Notes: generated from the sequence alone by a model not told the origin. 51,452 bases of DNA from Klenkia sp. PcliD-1-E (GCF_024124375.1 NZ_JAMXRZ010000011.1:1-51452); one strand, 5' to 3'; shown: positions 32,236 through 45,095, numbered from the stretch's first letter. Numbers and translations are program-made.

Positions 32236-33076
32236 CCAGACCGAGGACTCCTACCTCGCCCCGCAGCAGCTGCCCCTCATCCCGGGCGCGGAGTTCGTGG
32301 GGACGGCGGAGGGTACCGACGAGCGGCGGGTGGGCCTGCTGCTCGGGGGCGGCGGCTACGCCGACACCGTCGTCACCGACCCCCGGACGACCTGGGCCCT
32401 GCCCGACGGCGTCACCGACGAGCAGGCCCTGTCGCTGGTGCTGCAGGGCACCACCGCCTGGCACCTGCTGCGCACCTCCACCCACCTGGCGGCCGGCGAG
32501 TCCGTGGTGGTCATGGCCGGCGCCGGCGGGGTGGGCACCCTCGCCGTCCAGCTGGCCAAGCGGTGGGGCGCCGGGCGGGTCATCGCGACCGCGTCGTCAC
32601 CGGAGAAGCGGGCGCTGGCCGAGGAGCTGGGCGCCGACGCCATCGTCGACCCCGCACTGGCCGAGGACGACCCGAAGGCCTTCACCGCGGCGCTGCGCGA
32701 GGCCAACGACGGCAAGCGGGTGGACGTCGTCCTGGAGATGACCGGCGGGAACGTCTTCGACGGCGCGTTCTCCGCCCTCGCCCCCTTCGGCCGGATCGCC
32801 GCCTACGGCATGGCCTCCCGGCAGATGGCATCCGCCGTCGCGCCCGCCTCGCTGATGGGCACCAGCCGCGCCGTCGTCGGGTTCTGGCTGGCGCACTGCA
32901 CCGCCCGGCCGGAGATGCTCGACGAGGCGATGACCGACCTGCTCGCCCTCACCGCGGCCGGTGACCTGCGCCCGGTCGTCGGCGGCCGGTACCCGATGAC
33001 CGCCGTCCGCGAGGCCCACCAGGACCTGCTGTCCCGCCGCAGCACCGGGAAGCTGGTCCTCGACCCGTCTCGCTGA
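32102..33076 (+). CDS. NADPH:quinone oxidoreductase, MDR superfamily
   Basis: A 324-residue zinc-free medium-chain reductase. The GroES-like N-terminal domain (MRAVQITRFGGPEVLDVVDL, RVRAAGVNYADTHQTEDSYL, PGAEFVGTAEG) is followed by the Rossmann domain with VVVMAGAGGVGTLAVQLAKR (about residues 138-157), GADAIVDPAL and the late AVREAHQDLLSRRSTGKLVL. It reduces quinones or other electrophiles with NADPH. This complete copy sits at the right end of the island; its 5' end is duplicated 7.6 kb upstream behind TetR, so it has probably lost the original SDR-TetR promoter. Confidence 0.93.
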   Translation: MRAVQITRFGGPEVLDVVDLPDPVPADGQQLYRVRAAGVNYADTHQTEDSYLAPQQLPLIPGAEFVGTAEGTDERRVGLLLGGGGYADTVVTDPRTTWALPDGVTDEQALSLVLQGTTAWHLLRTSTHLAAGESVVVMAGAGGVGTLAVQLAKRWGAGRVIATASSPEKRALAEELGADAIVDPALAEDDPKAFTAALREANDGKRVDVVLEMTGGNVFDGAFSALAPFGRIAAYGMASRQMASAVAPASLMGTSRAVVGFWLAHCTARPEMLDEAMTDLLALTAAGDLRPVVGGRYPMTAVREAHQDLLSRRSTGKLVLDPSR

Positions 33077-33155
33077 CGTCCTCCTGCACCGACGTCCGTC
33101 CTCCTGCGCCAGATCTGGTGCAGGAGGACGGAGTTCGATCAACTCCCCTGATCGA
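33077..33155. terminator. Repeat and hairpin cluster at convergent junction (qor / VWA)
   Basis: CGTCCTCCTGC occurs directly at about 33077-33087 and 33097-33107; the second copy forms a 17-bp stem (33097-33113 / 33114-33130, 16 matches). A second hairpin TCGATCA (33135-33141) / TGATCGA (33149-33155) follows. Probably a bidirectional terminator. Confidence 0.65.
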
Positions 33156-33166
33156 CGCTGAGGGGG

Positions 33167-34123
33167 CTACAGCAGGCGGTTGGTCCACAGCAGGGACAGC
33201 ACGATGCCGAGGAAGGCGAACAGCACCCCGCCGCGGACGAACCACGGGCTGATGTCCTGCGGCTCGGTGGTGTACCCGATCTGGCTGCCCAGGTCGGCGT
33301 AGACCTGCTCCAGCTCCGACGCGCTCGCCGCCTCGGAGTAGCTGCCGCCGGTCTCGTCGGCGATCTGCTCCAGCGTGGCGCGGTCGACCGGCACCGGCTG
33401 GGACTGGCCCTCGATCTCCACGGTGCCGAAGTCGGTGCCGAACGCGATCGTGGAGACCGGCACCTCGGCCGCGTTGGCCGACTCGACGGCCTGCTCGGGG
33501 TCCGCGCCGACCGTGGAGAAGCCGTCCGAGAGCAGCACCACCCGCGCCGGCGGGGCGGCCTCGCCGGCGTCCTGCAGGGTGGAGGTGAAGTTCTGGATCG
33601 CGGTCAGCGAGGTCAGGATCGCGTCGCCGATCGCGGTGGCCTCGTTCAGCTGCAGGTTGTCGATGGCCACGCTGACCTGCTCGCGGTCGGTCGTCGGCGG
33701 CACCAGGGTGGTCGCCGTCCCCGAGAACGACACCAGCCCCAGGTTGATCCGGGCCGGCAGGATGTCCACGAACTCCTTCGCCGCGGTCTGCATCGCGGCG
33801 AACCGGCTGGGGTCGACATCGGTGGCCTGCATGGACAGCGACACGTCCAGCGCCAGCATCACCGTCGCCCGCTCCTGCGGCACCCGGACCTCCGTCGAGG
33901 GCTGCGCCAGCGACACGACGAACGCGCCGAGCCCGAGCACCACGAGGGCGAAGGCCAGGTGCCGGCGCCAGCCCGGCCGCCGGGGTACCAGCGACCCCAG
34001 CAGCGCGACGTTGGTGAACCGGGCGGCGTACTTCTGCCGGCGGCGCTGCAGCAGCACGTAGAACCCGGCCAGCGCCACGACGGCGAGCAGGGCCAGCAGC
34101 CACCAGGGGGCCTGGAACGTCAT
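33167..34123 (-). CDS. VWA-domain membrane protein (BatA-like)
   Basis: A 318-residue protein. An N-terminal BatA-type membrane part (PWWLLALLAVVALAGFYVLL, then HLAFALVVLGLGAFVVSLAQ) precedes a von Willebrand A domain with an intact metal site (LALDVSLSMQATDVDPSR: DxSxS; later LLSDGFST), and a final membrane segment (GGVLFAFLGIVLSLLWTNRL). Such proteins with MoxR and DUF58 are thought to act as a metal-dependent chaperone or assembly complex at the membrane. Its ATG overlaps the DUF58 stop (ATGA). Confidence 0.93.
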   Translation of the reverse strand: MTFQAPWWLLALLAVVALAGFYVLLQRRRQKYAARFTNVALLGSLVPRRPGWRRHLAFALVVLGLGAFVVSLAQPSTEVRVPQERATVMLALDVSLSMQATDVDPSRFAAMQTAAKEFVDILPARINLGLVSFSGTATTLVPPTTDREQVSVAIDNLQLNEATAIGDAILTSLTAIQNFTSTLQDAGEAAPPARVVLLSDGFSTVGADPEQAVESANAAEVPVSTIAFGTDFGTVEIEGQSQPVPVDRATLEQIADETGGSYSEAASASELEQVYADLGSQIGYTTEPQDISPWFVRGGVLFAFLGIVLSLLWTNRLL

Positions 34124-35045
34124 CGGGAGGCACCTCCGGCACCGGCGCGGCGGCGGTCGGCGACGAACCGGACGACGTCGGCCACCCAGTCGCGGTCGGT
34201 GCGCAGCCGCAGGTGGCCCGCGCCCACCCTGCGCAGCGTCGCGGCGACCTGCTCCCGCTGGGCGGCCGCACCCTCGGCGAACCGACGGCGGACCTCGTCG
34301 TTGCCCGTGGGCACCTCCAGCGTCTGGCCGGTCTCGGGGTCCACGACGGTGAGCAGGCCGACGTCGGCCAGCTCCAGCTCGCGGGGGTCGACGACCTCCA
34401 CCGCCAGCAGCTCGTGCCGCTGGCCCAGGGCGCGCAGCGGGCGCTCCCAGTCGGGCTCGCCGAGGAAGTCGGACACCACGCACACCAGCCCGCGCCGGCG
34501 CGGTGGACGGCGCAGTGACTCCAGCGCCTGCGCCAGGTCGCCGCGGCGGCCACCGGAGGCGCGCGGGGTCTGCACCACCTCCCGCAGCATCCGGTCGGCG
34601 GCCAGCCGCCCGGGCAGCGCCGGGTAGCGGTCCACCCGCTCGCCGGTGGTCACCACGGCCCCCAGCCGGTTGCCGTCGCGCACGGTGAGGTGGCCGACGG
34701 CGGCGAGCCCGGCGATGGCCAGGTCCCGCTTCTCGCAGTCCGCCGTCCCGAAGTCCAGGGAGGCCGACAGGTCCAGCACGACCCAGGTCTCCAGCTCCCG
34801 GTCGGCGATGGTCTCGCGCACGTAGGGGGTCTGCGTGCGGGCCGTGGCGAACCAGTCCATCCGGCGGACGTCGTCCCCCGGGTAGTAGGGCCGCGAGTCC
34901 CCCGCCTCGGTGCCCGACCCGGGCACCAGGCCCAGGTGGTCGCCCTGCAGCAGCCCGTCCAGCCGCCGGCGGACGGTCAGCTCGAGCCGGCGCAGCAGGA
35001 CGGCGGCGTCACCGCCCTCGCCGAAGCGGACGGGGTCGGGGGCCG

Positions 35046-35049
<4 letters not shown>
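34120..35049 (-). CDS. DUF58 domain-containing protein
   Basis: A 309-residue soluble protein. The DUF58 signature is GSGTEAGDSRPYYPGDDVRR followed by MDWFATART at about residues 45-74. It continues as a VWA-like fold: WVVLDLSASLDFGTADCEKR, GRLAADRMLREVVQTPRA and CVVSDFLGEPDW. It is the middle gene of MoxR-DUF58-VWA, with GTGA and ATGA overlaps at both ends, so the three proteins are made together. The function is inferred from operon partners: it is a likely MoxR client or adaptor. Confidence 0.92.
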
Positions 35050-36218
<1,169 letters not shown>

Positions 36219-36360
36219 GGGGCTCCCTGGTCGGCGGTCTGGTGCACCGGGGCCGACTCGACCCCGCTGCCCAGTGTCCTACACGCAGCTGTGACCCGTG
36301 GATCCACAACAGATGTGGACTCCTGTCCCACCTGCCCCGGTGTGCGGTACGGTCGACACC

Positions 36361-36394
36361 GCGTCGGGCAGCTCCCCCCGTGGCTGCCCGACGC
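36361..36394. terminator. 12-bp stem hairpin in MoxR / NlpC gap
   Basis: GCGTCGGGCAGC (36361-36372) pairs perfectly with GCTGCCCGACGC (36383-36394) over a 10-nt loop. It lies in the 230-bp gap between the NlpC/P60 gene end and the MoxR start, both on the minus strand. Confidence 0.55.
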
Positions 36395-36403
36395 CCACAC
36401 GTC

Positions 36404-36435
36404 GAGGGCCGGTCACCACCAGGTGACCGGCCCTC
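36404..36435 (-). terminator. Terminator of the NlpC/P60 gene
   Basis: A perfect 14-bp stem, GAGGGCCGGTCACC (36404-36417) / GGTGACCGGCCCTC (36422-36435), with a 4-nt loop. It starts 13 nt after the NlpC/P60 stop in transcription direction. Confidence 0.75.
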
Positions 36436-36448
36436 GTGCCGTCCTGCG

Positions 36449-37810
36449 TCAGGCGCTGGGCCGCACGGCGCCGTAGTAGTCGCCGCCGTAGCGCACCGAG
36501 CTGATCTTCACGCGCAGCCCGCGGTCGGGGGCCTCGACCATCTGCCCGCCACCGATGTACATGGCGACGTGGTAGATCGAGGTGTAGGCGCTGCCCGAGC
36601 CCCAGAACATCAGGTCGCCGGGCTGCAGGTCGTCGGCGTCGACCTGCTTGTTGCGGTTGAGCCACCACTGGTCGCGGCTGGTGCCGCCGACCCGGATGCC
36701 GGCCTGGGCGTAGGCGTACTCCATGAGCCCGGAGCAGTCGAAGCCGTAGACCGACTCGTCGGGCGAGATGCCGTAGGTCGGGCCGCTGGCGTTGCCGCCG
36801 CCCCAGGAGTAGAGGACGCCGATCTGCGAGCGGGCGGCGGCGATGGCGGTCTGCACCGCGGAACCGGAGGGGGCGCCGGCGTTGCCGCCCACCGGCGCCG
36901 GGGCCGGCGCCGGGGCCGGGGCCGGGGTGGACCCGCTACCGGAGGAGGACGGCCGGGGCGCGGTGGTCGTGCTGCCGCCGCCGGAGGAGCTGGACTGGCT
37001 GCCGCTGCGGGTCGGCACCGCCGCTGCGGCGGCGCGGGCCGCGGCGGCCTGCTGCTCGGCGACCTGGCGGGCGCCCTGCAGGCCGTAGAGGGTCTGCTGG
37101 GCCGCGGTCAGCTGGGCCTGCAGCTCGGTGGTCTGCGTGGCGAGGGTGTCGGCCTGGGCGCGGGCGGCGGTCTCCTGCGCCTGGGCGCTGGTGAGCAGCT
37201 GCTCGGCCTGGACCTGCAGGTCGTTGGCCGCAGTCAGCGCGGTGGCGGCCTGGGTCTCGGCGGCCTCGGCCTGCTGCTGCAGCCCGGTGAGCTCGGCCAG
37301 CACGTCGGTGCGGCCGGTGCCGGCGGCCTCCAGCAGCGCGGAGCGCTCGACGAACTCGCTGGGGCTGCCCGAGGTCAGCAACGAGGCGAACCCGGGGTTG
37401 GTGCTGCCGCCCATGTAGCTGGTGCGGGCGTAGTCGTCGACGGCGTCCTGGCCCTGGGCGCGGGCGACGTCGGCGGCGTCGGCGGCGGCGGTCGCGGCCG
37501 CGGCGTCGGCCTGCGCCTGCGCGGCGGCGGCCTGCTTCTCCTCGTAGTCCTGCAGCGCGATGAGGGCCTGCTGGTGCGCGGCGTCCGCGGAGGCCTGCGC
37601 GGTGGCCAGCTGCGCGGTGATCGCGCCGACGGCGGCGGCGGCCTGGTCGCGGGCGGACGCAGCCCCCGCGAGCTGGCTGTCGGTGGGGTTCTGCGGGGCG
37701 GCCTGCGCCGCCCCGGGGGCGATCCCGACGGCGAGGGCCGCGGCGAGCAGCACCCCTCCCGCCCGGACGGCGACCCGGCTCCGGACCCTGCTGGACTTCG
37801 TGCTGCGCAC
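36449..37810 (-). CDS. Secreted NlpC/P60 peptidoglycan endopeptidase
   Basis: A 453-residue exported cell-wall hydrolase. A Sec signal peptide (VAVRAGGVLLAAALAVGIAP, cleavage near AAQA-AP at about residue 37) is followed by a long coiled coil rich in Ala/Gln (about 45-300), a low-complexity Ser/Gly/Pro linker with PAPAPAPAPAP, and the C-terminal NlpC/P60 domain: GFDCSGLMEYAYAQAGI (catalytic Cys), YHVAMYIGGGQMVEAP (catalytic His). The layout is that of actinobacterial RipA-like and D,L-endopeptidases needed for daughter-cell separation. GTG 37810 has GGGGAG upstream. It is the only gene of its unit. Confidence 0.93.
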   Translation of the reverse strand: MRSTKSSRVRSRVAVRAGGVLLAAALAVGIAPGAAQAAPQNPTDSQLAGAASARDQAAAAVGAITAQLATAQASADAAHQQALIALQDYEEKQAAAAQAQADAAAATAAADAADVARAQGQDAVDDYARTSYMGGSTNPGFASLLTSGSPSEFVERSALLEAAGTGRTDVLAELTGLQQQAEAAETQAATALTAANDLQVQAEQLLTSAQAQETAARAQADTLATQTTELQAQLTAAQQTLYGLQGARQVAEQQAAAARAAAAAVPTRSGSQSSSSGGGSTTTAPRPSSSGSGSTPAPAPAPAPAPVGGNAGAPSGSAVQTAIAAARSQIGVLYSWGGGNASGPTYGISPDESVYGFDCSGLMEYAYAQAGIRVGGTSRDQWWLNRNKQVDADDLQPGDLMFWGSGSAYTSIYHVAMYIGGGQMVEAPDRGLRVKISSVRYGGDYYGAVRPSA

Positions 37811-37926
37811 CGGTGTGACAACTCCCCTGCGCCCGGCGGCGGCCCGCGGCACGTCCCGCGGGACCGCGGGCGCTCATCGACCACGGGACGCCGCCGTCGA
37901 GCGGCGCCGCAGAGGGAGTCGTCGCA

Positions 37927-37954
37927 GGTGGACCGGCCCTTGACCGGTTCCACC
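37927..37954 (-). terminator. Hairpin after acyl-CoA synthetase gene
   Basis: GGTGGACCGG (37927-37936) pairs with CCGGTTCCACC (37944-37954), with one bulged base, beginning 22 nt after the synthetase stop. Confidence 0.5.
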
Positions 37955-37976
37955 CGATGGGGGGAGGCGCCCCGGG

Positions 37977-39512
37977 TCAGTGCACCTGGCGCTCCTGGCC
38001 GCTCCAGAAGTCCTGCCGGAGCTTGAACTTCTGGATCTTGCCGGTCGCGGTGCGCGGGATGGCGTCGCGGAACTCGACCCGCTTGGGCAGCTTGTAGCCG
38101 GCCAGCTTGGTGCGGCAGTGCGTGATGAGCTCGGCCTCGGTGACCGTCTGGCCCTCGGCCAGCACCACCAGGGCGGTGACCATCTCCCCCCACTTCTCGT
38201 CGGGGACGCCGATGACGGCGACCTCGGCGACGGCGGGGTGGCTGAACACGGCGTCCTCCACCTCGATCGAGGACACGTTCTCCCCGCCGGTGATGATCAC
38301 GTCCTTCTTGCGGTCGGAGATGGTGACGTAGCCGCCCTCGTCGACCGAACCGCCGTCACCGGTGTGGAACCAGCCGCCGTCCAGGGCCTCGGCGCTGGCC
38401 TCCGGGTTGTCCCAGTAGCCGGCCAGCACGGTGTTGCCCTGCGCCAGGACCTCCCCGGACTCGCTGACCCGGATCCGGGTGCCCAGCGCCGGGACCCCGG
38501 CGCGGGACAGGTTCTTCGCCCGGTCCAGCGGGTCCAGGTGGTCGTCCTCGGCCCGGGGCCGGTTCACCGTGAGCAGCGGCGAGGTCTCGGTCAGGCCGTA
38601 GATCTGGTTGAACTCCCACCCCAGGTCGGCCTCGACCCGGGCGATCGTGCGGGAGGGCGGCGGGGCGCCGGCGACGACGATGCGCATCCGGTCCCGGCCG
38701 GGCACCGGGCCGTCGAGGTCGGCGGCGGCGTCCAGGACAGCGTTCCAGACCGCGGGCGCACCCGCGGCGAAGGTGAGCCCGTGCTGGTCGACCCGGCGCA
38801 GGATCTCGGGGCCGTCGACCTTGCGCAGCGCGACCTGCTTCACCCCGAGGCCGGCGGCGGCGTAGAGCAGACCCCAGCCGTTGCAGTGGAACATCGGCAG
38901 GGTGTGCAGGTAGGCGTCGCGGTCGGACAGCTGCATGTGCATGCCGAAGGTGACGGCGTTGATCCAGATGTTGCGGTGGGTGATCTGCACGCCCTTGGGC
39001 CGGGCCGTCGTCCCCGAGGTGTAGTTGATGGTCGCGGTGGCGTCCTCGTCGGGCTGCGACCACTCGCGCGGCGCCGTGTCGAAGTCCAGCAGCTGCTCGT
39101 ACTCCTCGCCCAGCACGAGCCGGTGCGGTGCGGAGACACCCGACAGCGCCTGGTCGACCTCGGGGTCGACCATCAGCACCGACGCACCGGAGTGCTCGAC
39201 GATGTAGCGCACCTCCTCCGCGGAGAGCCGGAAGTTCACCGGCACGCAGATGCGGCCGTGCGAGGGCACCGAGAGCAGCATCTCGAGCAGGCGTGCGGAG
39301 TTGTGGCTGACCACGGCCACCCGCTCGCCCTCGCCGACCCCCAGGGCGTCCAGGCCGGCGGCCAGCGCCCGGCCGCGGCGGGCCAGCTCGCGGTAGGTGA
39401 CCTCGCCCAGCGACGGTGCCGGCTGGGTCGGCTCGTCGACGACGCCGACGCGGTCGCCGTAGACCAGCTCGGCGCGGTCGATGAAGTCGCGGGTGGTCAG
39501 GGGCACGCGCAT
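37977..39512 (-). CDS. Acyl-CoA synthetase (AMP-forming), FadD-like
   Basis: A 511-residue ANL-family enzyme activating a fatty or aryl acid to the CoA thioester through an acyl-adenylate. The P-loop-like motif is TINYTSGTTARPKGVQITHR (about residues 162-181), followed by GWGLLYAAAGLGVKQVALRK, the A5-type IYGLTETSPLL, the A7 motif GWFHTGDGGSVDEGGYV, A8 ISDRKKDVIITGGENVSSIE and the catalytic A10 lysine PRTATGKIQKFKL. The acyl chain cannot be predicted. The gene stands between the NlpC/P60 gene and a PAP2-type gene on the same strand. Confidence 0.93.
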   Translation of the reverse strand: MRVPLTTRDFIDRAELVYGDRVGVVDEPTQPAPSLGEVTYRELARRGRALAAGLDALGVGEGERVAVVSHNSARLLEMLLSVPSHGRICVPVNFRLSAEEVRYIVEHSGASVLMVDPEVDQALSGVSAPHRLVLGEEYEQLLDFDTAPREWSQPDEDATATINYTSGTTARPKGVQITHRNIWINAVTFGMHMQLSDRDAYLHTLPMFHCNGWGLLYAAAGLGVKQVALRKVDGPEILRRVDQHGLTFAAGAPAVWNAVLDAAADLDGPVPGRDRMRIVVAGAPPPSRTIARVEADLGWEFNQIYGLTETSPLLTVNRPRAEDDHLDPLDRAKNLSRAGVPALGTRIRVSESGEVLAQGNTVLAGYWDNPEASAEALDGGWFHTGDGGSVDEGGYVTISDRKKDVIITGGENVSSIEVEDAVFSHPAVAEVAVIGVPDEKWGEMVTALVVLAEGQTVTEAELITHCRTKLAGYKLPKRVEFRDAIPRTATGKIQKFKLRQDFWSGQERQVH

Positions 39513-39546
39513 GCCGGCTCCGGGGGGGTCGGGGCCGACCGCTGGG

Positions 39547-40533
39547 TCAGCCGCGGAGGGTGGTCGGCGTCACGCTAGCGCCGCCCCCCGACAACCGCCG
39601 TTGCACCGTGCGCGCAACCTGCTCCAGCCGCGGCACCCCCCAGCACACCCCGGCCGCGTACAGCGCACCGAGCACGGTGTCGACGACGTAGTGCTCGCCG
39701 GAGAGGACCAGGACCAGCGGCATCGCCACCGCGTAGGCCACGAGCAGCACCTGCTGCCAGCGTCGGCGGACCAGCCGCAGCGCGAACAGGCACAGCAGCA
39801 CCGCGAAGGCGGTGTGCAGCGACGGGACGGCGGCCACCGGGTTCACCTGGCCCTGGCCGGCGTGCAGCAGCGCCTGTGCGCGGGGCAGGCCGAGCACCGC
39901 CCAGCCGTCGCCGCTGGTGCGGTGCACCTCGCCGATCACCTCGTGCCGGGCGGCCAGCCACGGCGGGGCCGCCGGGTAGACCACGTAGGTGACCAGCCCG
40001 GCGACCGACAGCGCGACCACCAACCGGGCGTAGCGGCCCCACCGGGCGCGGTCGCGCACCCACAGCACGGCCAGCACCAGCGGGGTGACGACGAAGTGCG
40101 AGCTGTAGACCAGCGTGACCACGACCTGCAGCCAGCCCGGTGCGGTCAGGTGGGCCTGCAGCCACACCGACGGCACGGCGCCGAACACCGCGGTGTCGAC
40201 GGCCGCGGGCCCGGTCACGTGCACCGGCGCCCCGAGGGTGCCCGCGATGCCGCGACTGGCGTCGTAGGCCAGCAGCACCGCGCCGAGGGGCACCCAGTCG
40301 GCCAGCAGCCGCACCCCGCGCCGCCACCCCCGGCCGGCGCACCGGCAGGCCAGCCCGGTGAGCACCCACAGCAGCAGGCTCAGCCGGTCGGTCGGCAGGC
40401 CCTCGGCGACGCACACCGCCAGGAAGGCGACCAGGTGCGCCGCGGACAGGACGGCCCGGACGGGACGGCCCCGGTCCGCGGCGGCGACGGCCGACGCGGC
40501 GGACGTCGTCGGGGGCACCGCCGTCGTCGTCAC
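39547..40533 (-). CDS. PAP2-superfamily membrane enzyme (Aur1/Ipt1-like)
   Basis: A 328-residue polytopic protein with about six membrane segments. The phosphatase-type active-site motifs are AVPSLHTAFAVLL (SxH with catalytic His) and SGEHYVVDTVLGALYAAG (HxxxD). The spacing and preceding YPAAPPWLAARH match the inositol-phosphotransferase-like PAP2 branch found in mycobacteria and relatives. The likely activity is lipid-phosphate hydrolysis or phosphotransfer at the outer face of the membrane. GTG 40533 chosen. Divergent from acnA. Confidence 0.88.
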   Translation of the reverse strand: MTTTAVPPTTSAASAVAAADRGRPVRAVLSAAHLVAFLAVCVAEGLPTDRLSLLLWVLTGLACRCAGRGWRRGVRLLADWVPLGAVLLAYDASRGIAGTLGAPVHVTGPAAVDTAVFGAVPSVWLQAHLTAPGWLQVVVTLVYSSHFVVTPLVLAVLWVRDRARWGRYARLVVALSVAGLVTYVVYPAAPPWLAARHEVIGEVHRTSGDGWAVLGLPRAQALLHAGQGQVNPVAAVPSLHTAFAVLLCLFALRLVRRRWQQVLLVAYAVAMPLVLVLSGEHYVVDTVLGALYAAGVCWGVPRLEQVARTVQRRLSGGGASVTPTTLRG

Positions 40534-40598
40534 GGCGCAGACCGTAGGGCTTCGGAACCGTTCGGTGTGGTGTTCGCCGCACCGACACCCACCGGCGG

Positions 40599-40617
40599 TC
40601 AGGCAAGGGTGGCCTCA
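40599..40617. promoter_or_regulatory. Possible iron-regulator (IdeR/DtxR) box before acnA
   Basis: The 19-mer TCAGGCAAGGGTGGCCTCA shares 12 positions with the DtxR consensus TTAGGTTAGGCTAACCTAA and keeps AGG...CCT symmetry. It lies 72 bp before the acnA start. Weak evidence. Confidence 0.25.
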
Positions 40618-40688
40618 CGCCGCACGACGGCGCGGGGGCTGGGATGATGGCCGGTGGCAACGAGAGCGGACCAAGAGGGTGGAGCACA

Positions 40689-43517
<2,829 letters not shown>

Positions 43518-43520
43518 CCG

Positions 43521-44282
43521 GTGGACCTGGGGCTGGGCGGTCGTCGCTACCTGCTCACCGGCGCGAGCCGGGGGCTGGGGGCCGCGACCGCCCGGGCCCT
43601 GGTCGACGACGGGGCGCGGGTGCTGATCAGCTCCCGCTCCCCGGGGTCCGTCGACGCCGCCGTCGCCGAGCTCGGCGGGGCCCCCGCGGCGCACGGGCTG
43701 GCCGCCGACCTGGCCGACCCCGACGCAGCACGGCGACTGGTCGGGGCCTGCCGCACCCACCTCGGCGGGCTCGACGGCGTCCTGGTGTCCGTGGGCGGCC
43801 CGACGCCGGGTTCCCTGCTGGACACCGACGAGTCGGCCTGGCGCGACGCGGTCGAGTCCGTCCTGCTCGGCACGGTCCGGCTGGTCAAGGCCGCGGTGCC
43901 CGAGCTCGGCGAGGGGGCGGCCATCGGCCTGGTGCTGTCCACCTCGGTGCGCCAGCCCATCGGTCACCTCGCGGTCTCCAACGGGCTGCGCCCGGGCCTG
44001 GCGATGACGGCGAAGGCGCTGGCCGACGAGCTGGGGCCCCGCGGTATCCGGGTGTTCGGCCTGCTGCCGGGCACGATCGCCACCGACCGGATCACCGACA
44101 TCGAGGCCGCCTCGGGCGACGCCGAGGGCATGCGGGCGCGCACCGAGTCCGGGATCCCGCTGCGGCGGGTGGGCCGGCCCGAGGAGTTCGGCCGCGTCGC
44201 CGCGTTCGTCCTGTCCCCCGCGGCCTCCTACGTCACCGGCACCATGATCGCCGTGGACGGCGGCGTGACCCGCGCGCTGTGA
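43521..44282 (+). CDS. Short-chain dehydrogenase/reductase
   Basis: A 253-residue SDR 3 nt after acnA. YLLTGASRGLGAATARALVD is the cofactor loop, GVLVSVGGPTPGSLLDTDES takes the place of the NAG motif, and FGRVAAFVLSPAASYVTGTM followed by VDGGVTRAL forms the end. The catalytic region reads GLVLSTSVRQPIGHLAVSNG; the usual Tyr of YxxxK is not visible, so it belongs to the divergent or atypical SDRs seen in 3-oxoacyl-reductase-like proteins. The substrate is unknown. GTGA overlap with the next gene. Confidence 0.82.
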   Translation: MDLGLGGRRYLLTGASRGLGAATARALVDDGARVLISSRSPGSVDAAVAELGGAPAAHGLAADLADPDAARRLVGACRTHLGGLDGVLVSVGGPTPGSLLDTDESAWRDAVESVLLGTVRLVKAAVPELGEGAAIGLVLSTSVRQPIGHLAVSNGLRPGLAMTAKALADELGPRGIRVFGLLPGTIATDRITDIEAASGDAEGMRARTESGIPLRRVGRPEEFGRVAAFVLSPAASYVTGTMIAVDGGVTRAL

Positions 44283-44962
44283 CCGGCCCTGTCCTGGTCG
44301 CCTGCGCGCACGGCACCCGCAACCCCACCGGACGTCGGCTGGTCGCCGAGCTGGCCCTGGCCGCCCGCCGGCTGCGCCCGGGCCTGACCACCACCGCGGC
44401 GTTCGTCGACGTGCAGCCACCGACCGTCGTCGACGTCGTCGCGGGCCTGGGCGGGCCGGCCGTGGTGGTGCCGGTGCTGCTGTCCGGCGGCTACCACGTG
44501 CACGTCGACATCGCCGGCGCGGTGGCCCAGCGCGAGGACGCCGTCGCCGCCCGCCCGCTGGGCCCGGACCCCCGGCTGGCGCAGGTGCTGCACTCTCGGC
44601 TGGTCGAGGCCGGCGCCGACCCCACCGACCCCGGCACGGCGGTGGTCGTGGCGGCCGCCGGCTCCAGCGACGCCCGCGCCACCGCCGACGTCGCGCAGAC
44701 GGCCGCGATGCTGCAGACGTCGTGGGCCGGTCCGGTCAGCACCGGCTACGGCTCGGCGGCGCAGCCCCCCGTGCCCGAGGCCGTGGCCGCCGCCCGGGCC
44801 GCCGGCGCCACCCGGGTGGTGGTCGCGGCCTACCTGCTGGCGCCCGGCCACTTCCGCGACAAGCTGGACGCCGCCGGCGCCGACCTGGTCACCGCTCCCC
44901 TGCTGCCCGACGACCGCATCGCCCAGGTCCTGCTCGACCGCTACGACGCCGCCCTCGCCTGA
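44279..44962 (+). CDS. Sirohydrochlorin chelatase-like protein (CbiX/SirB family)
   Basis: A 227-residue class II chelatase-fold protein built of two similar halves. The first has LVACAHGTRNPTGRRLVAEL with the metal-site His and VVVPVLLSGGYHVHVDIAGA with a second His; the second half repeats VVVAAAGSSDARATADVAQT and VVVAAYLLAPGHFRDKLDAA. Members insert Fe2+ or Co2+ into sirohydrochlorin for sirohaem or cobalamin. GTG 44279 overlaps the SDR stop. Placement behind acnA-SDR rather than with cys or cob genes leaves the exact role open. Confidence 0.88.
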   Translation: MTGPVLVACAHGTRNPTGRRLVAELALAARRLRPGLTTTAAFVDVQPPTVVDVVAGLGGPAVVVPVLLSGGYHVHVDIAGAVAQREDAVAARPLGPDPRLAQVLHSRLVEAGADPTDPGTAVVVAAAGSSDARATADVAQTAAMLQTSWAGPVSTGYGSAAQPPVPEAVAAARAAGATRVVVAAYLLAPGHFRDKLDAAGADLVTAPLLPDDRIAQVLLDRYDAALA

Positions 44963-44963
44963 C

Positions 44964-45095
44964 CGCCCCTGACCCGGGGCGTGGATCAGCTCCGACGGGC
45001 AGAATGCATCCTCCGCCACCGGCGTCCGCGGCGGAGGATGCACGCTGGTCGTCCCACCTGATCCACGCCGGGCGGTCGAGGGTCGGTCAGGGGCG
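44964..45095. terminator. Three nested inverted repeats at convergent junction (CbiX / sulfurtransferase)
   Basis: CGCCCCTGACC (44964-44974) / GGTCAGGGGCG (45085-45095), GGCGTGGATCAG (44978-44989) / CTGATCCACGCC (45058-45069), and GCATCCTCCGCC (45006-45017) / GGCGGAGGATGC (45030-45041), all perfect. The 132-bp structure fills almost the entire 174-bp gap. Confidence 0.7.

Noticed and set aside
37811-37976. Possible cyclic-di-AMP (ydaO-type) riboswitch before the NlpC/P60 gene
   Set aside because: Such switches often precede cell-wall hydrolases in actinobacteria, but the conserved core motifs are not present; the region holds only a simple hairpin fitting a terminator.
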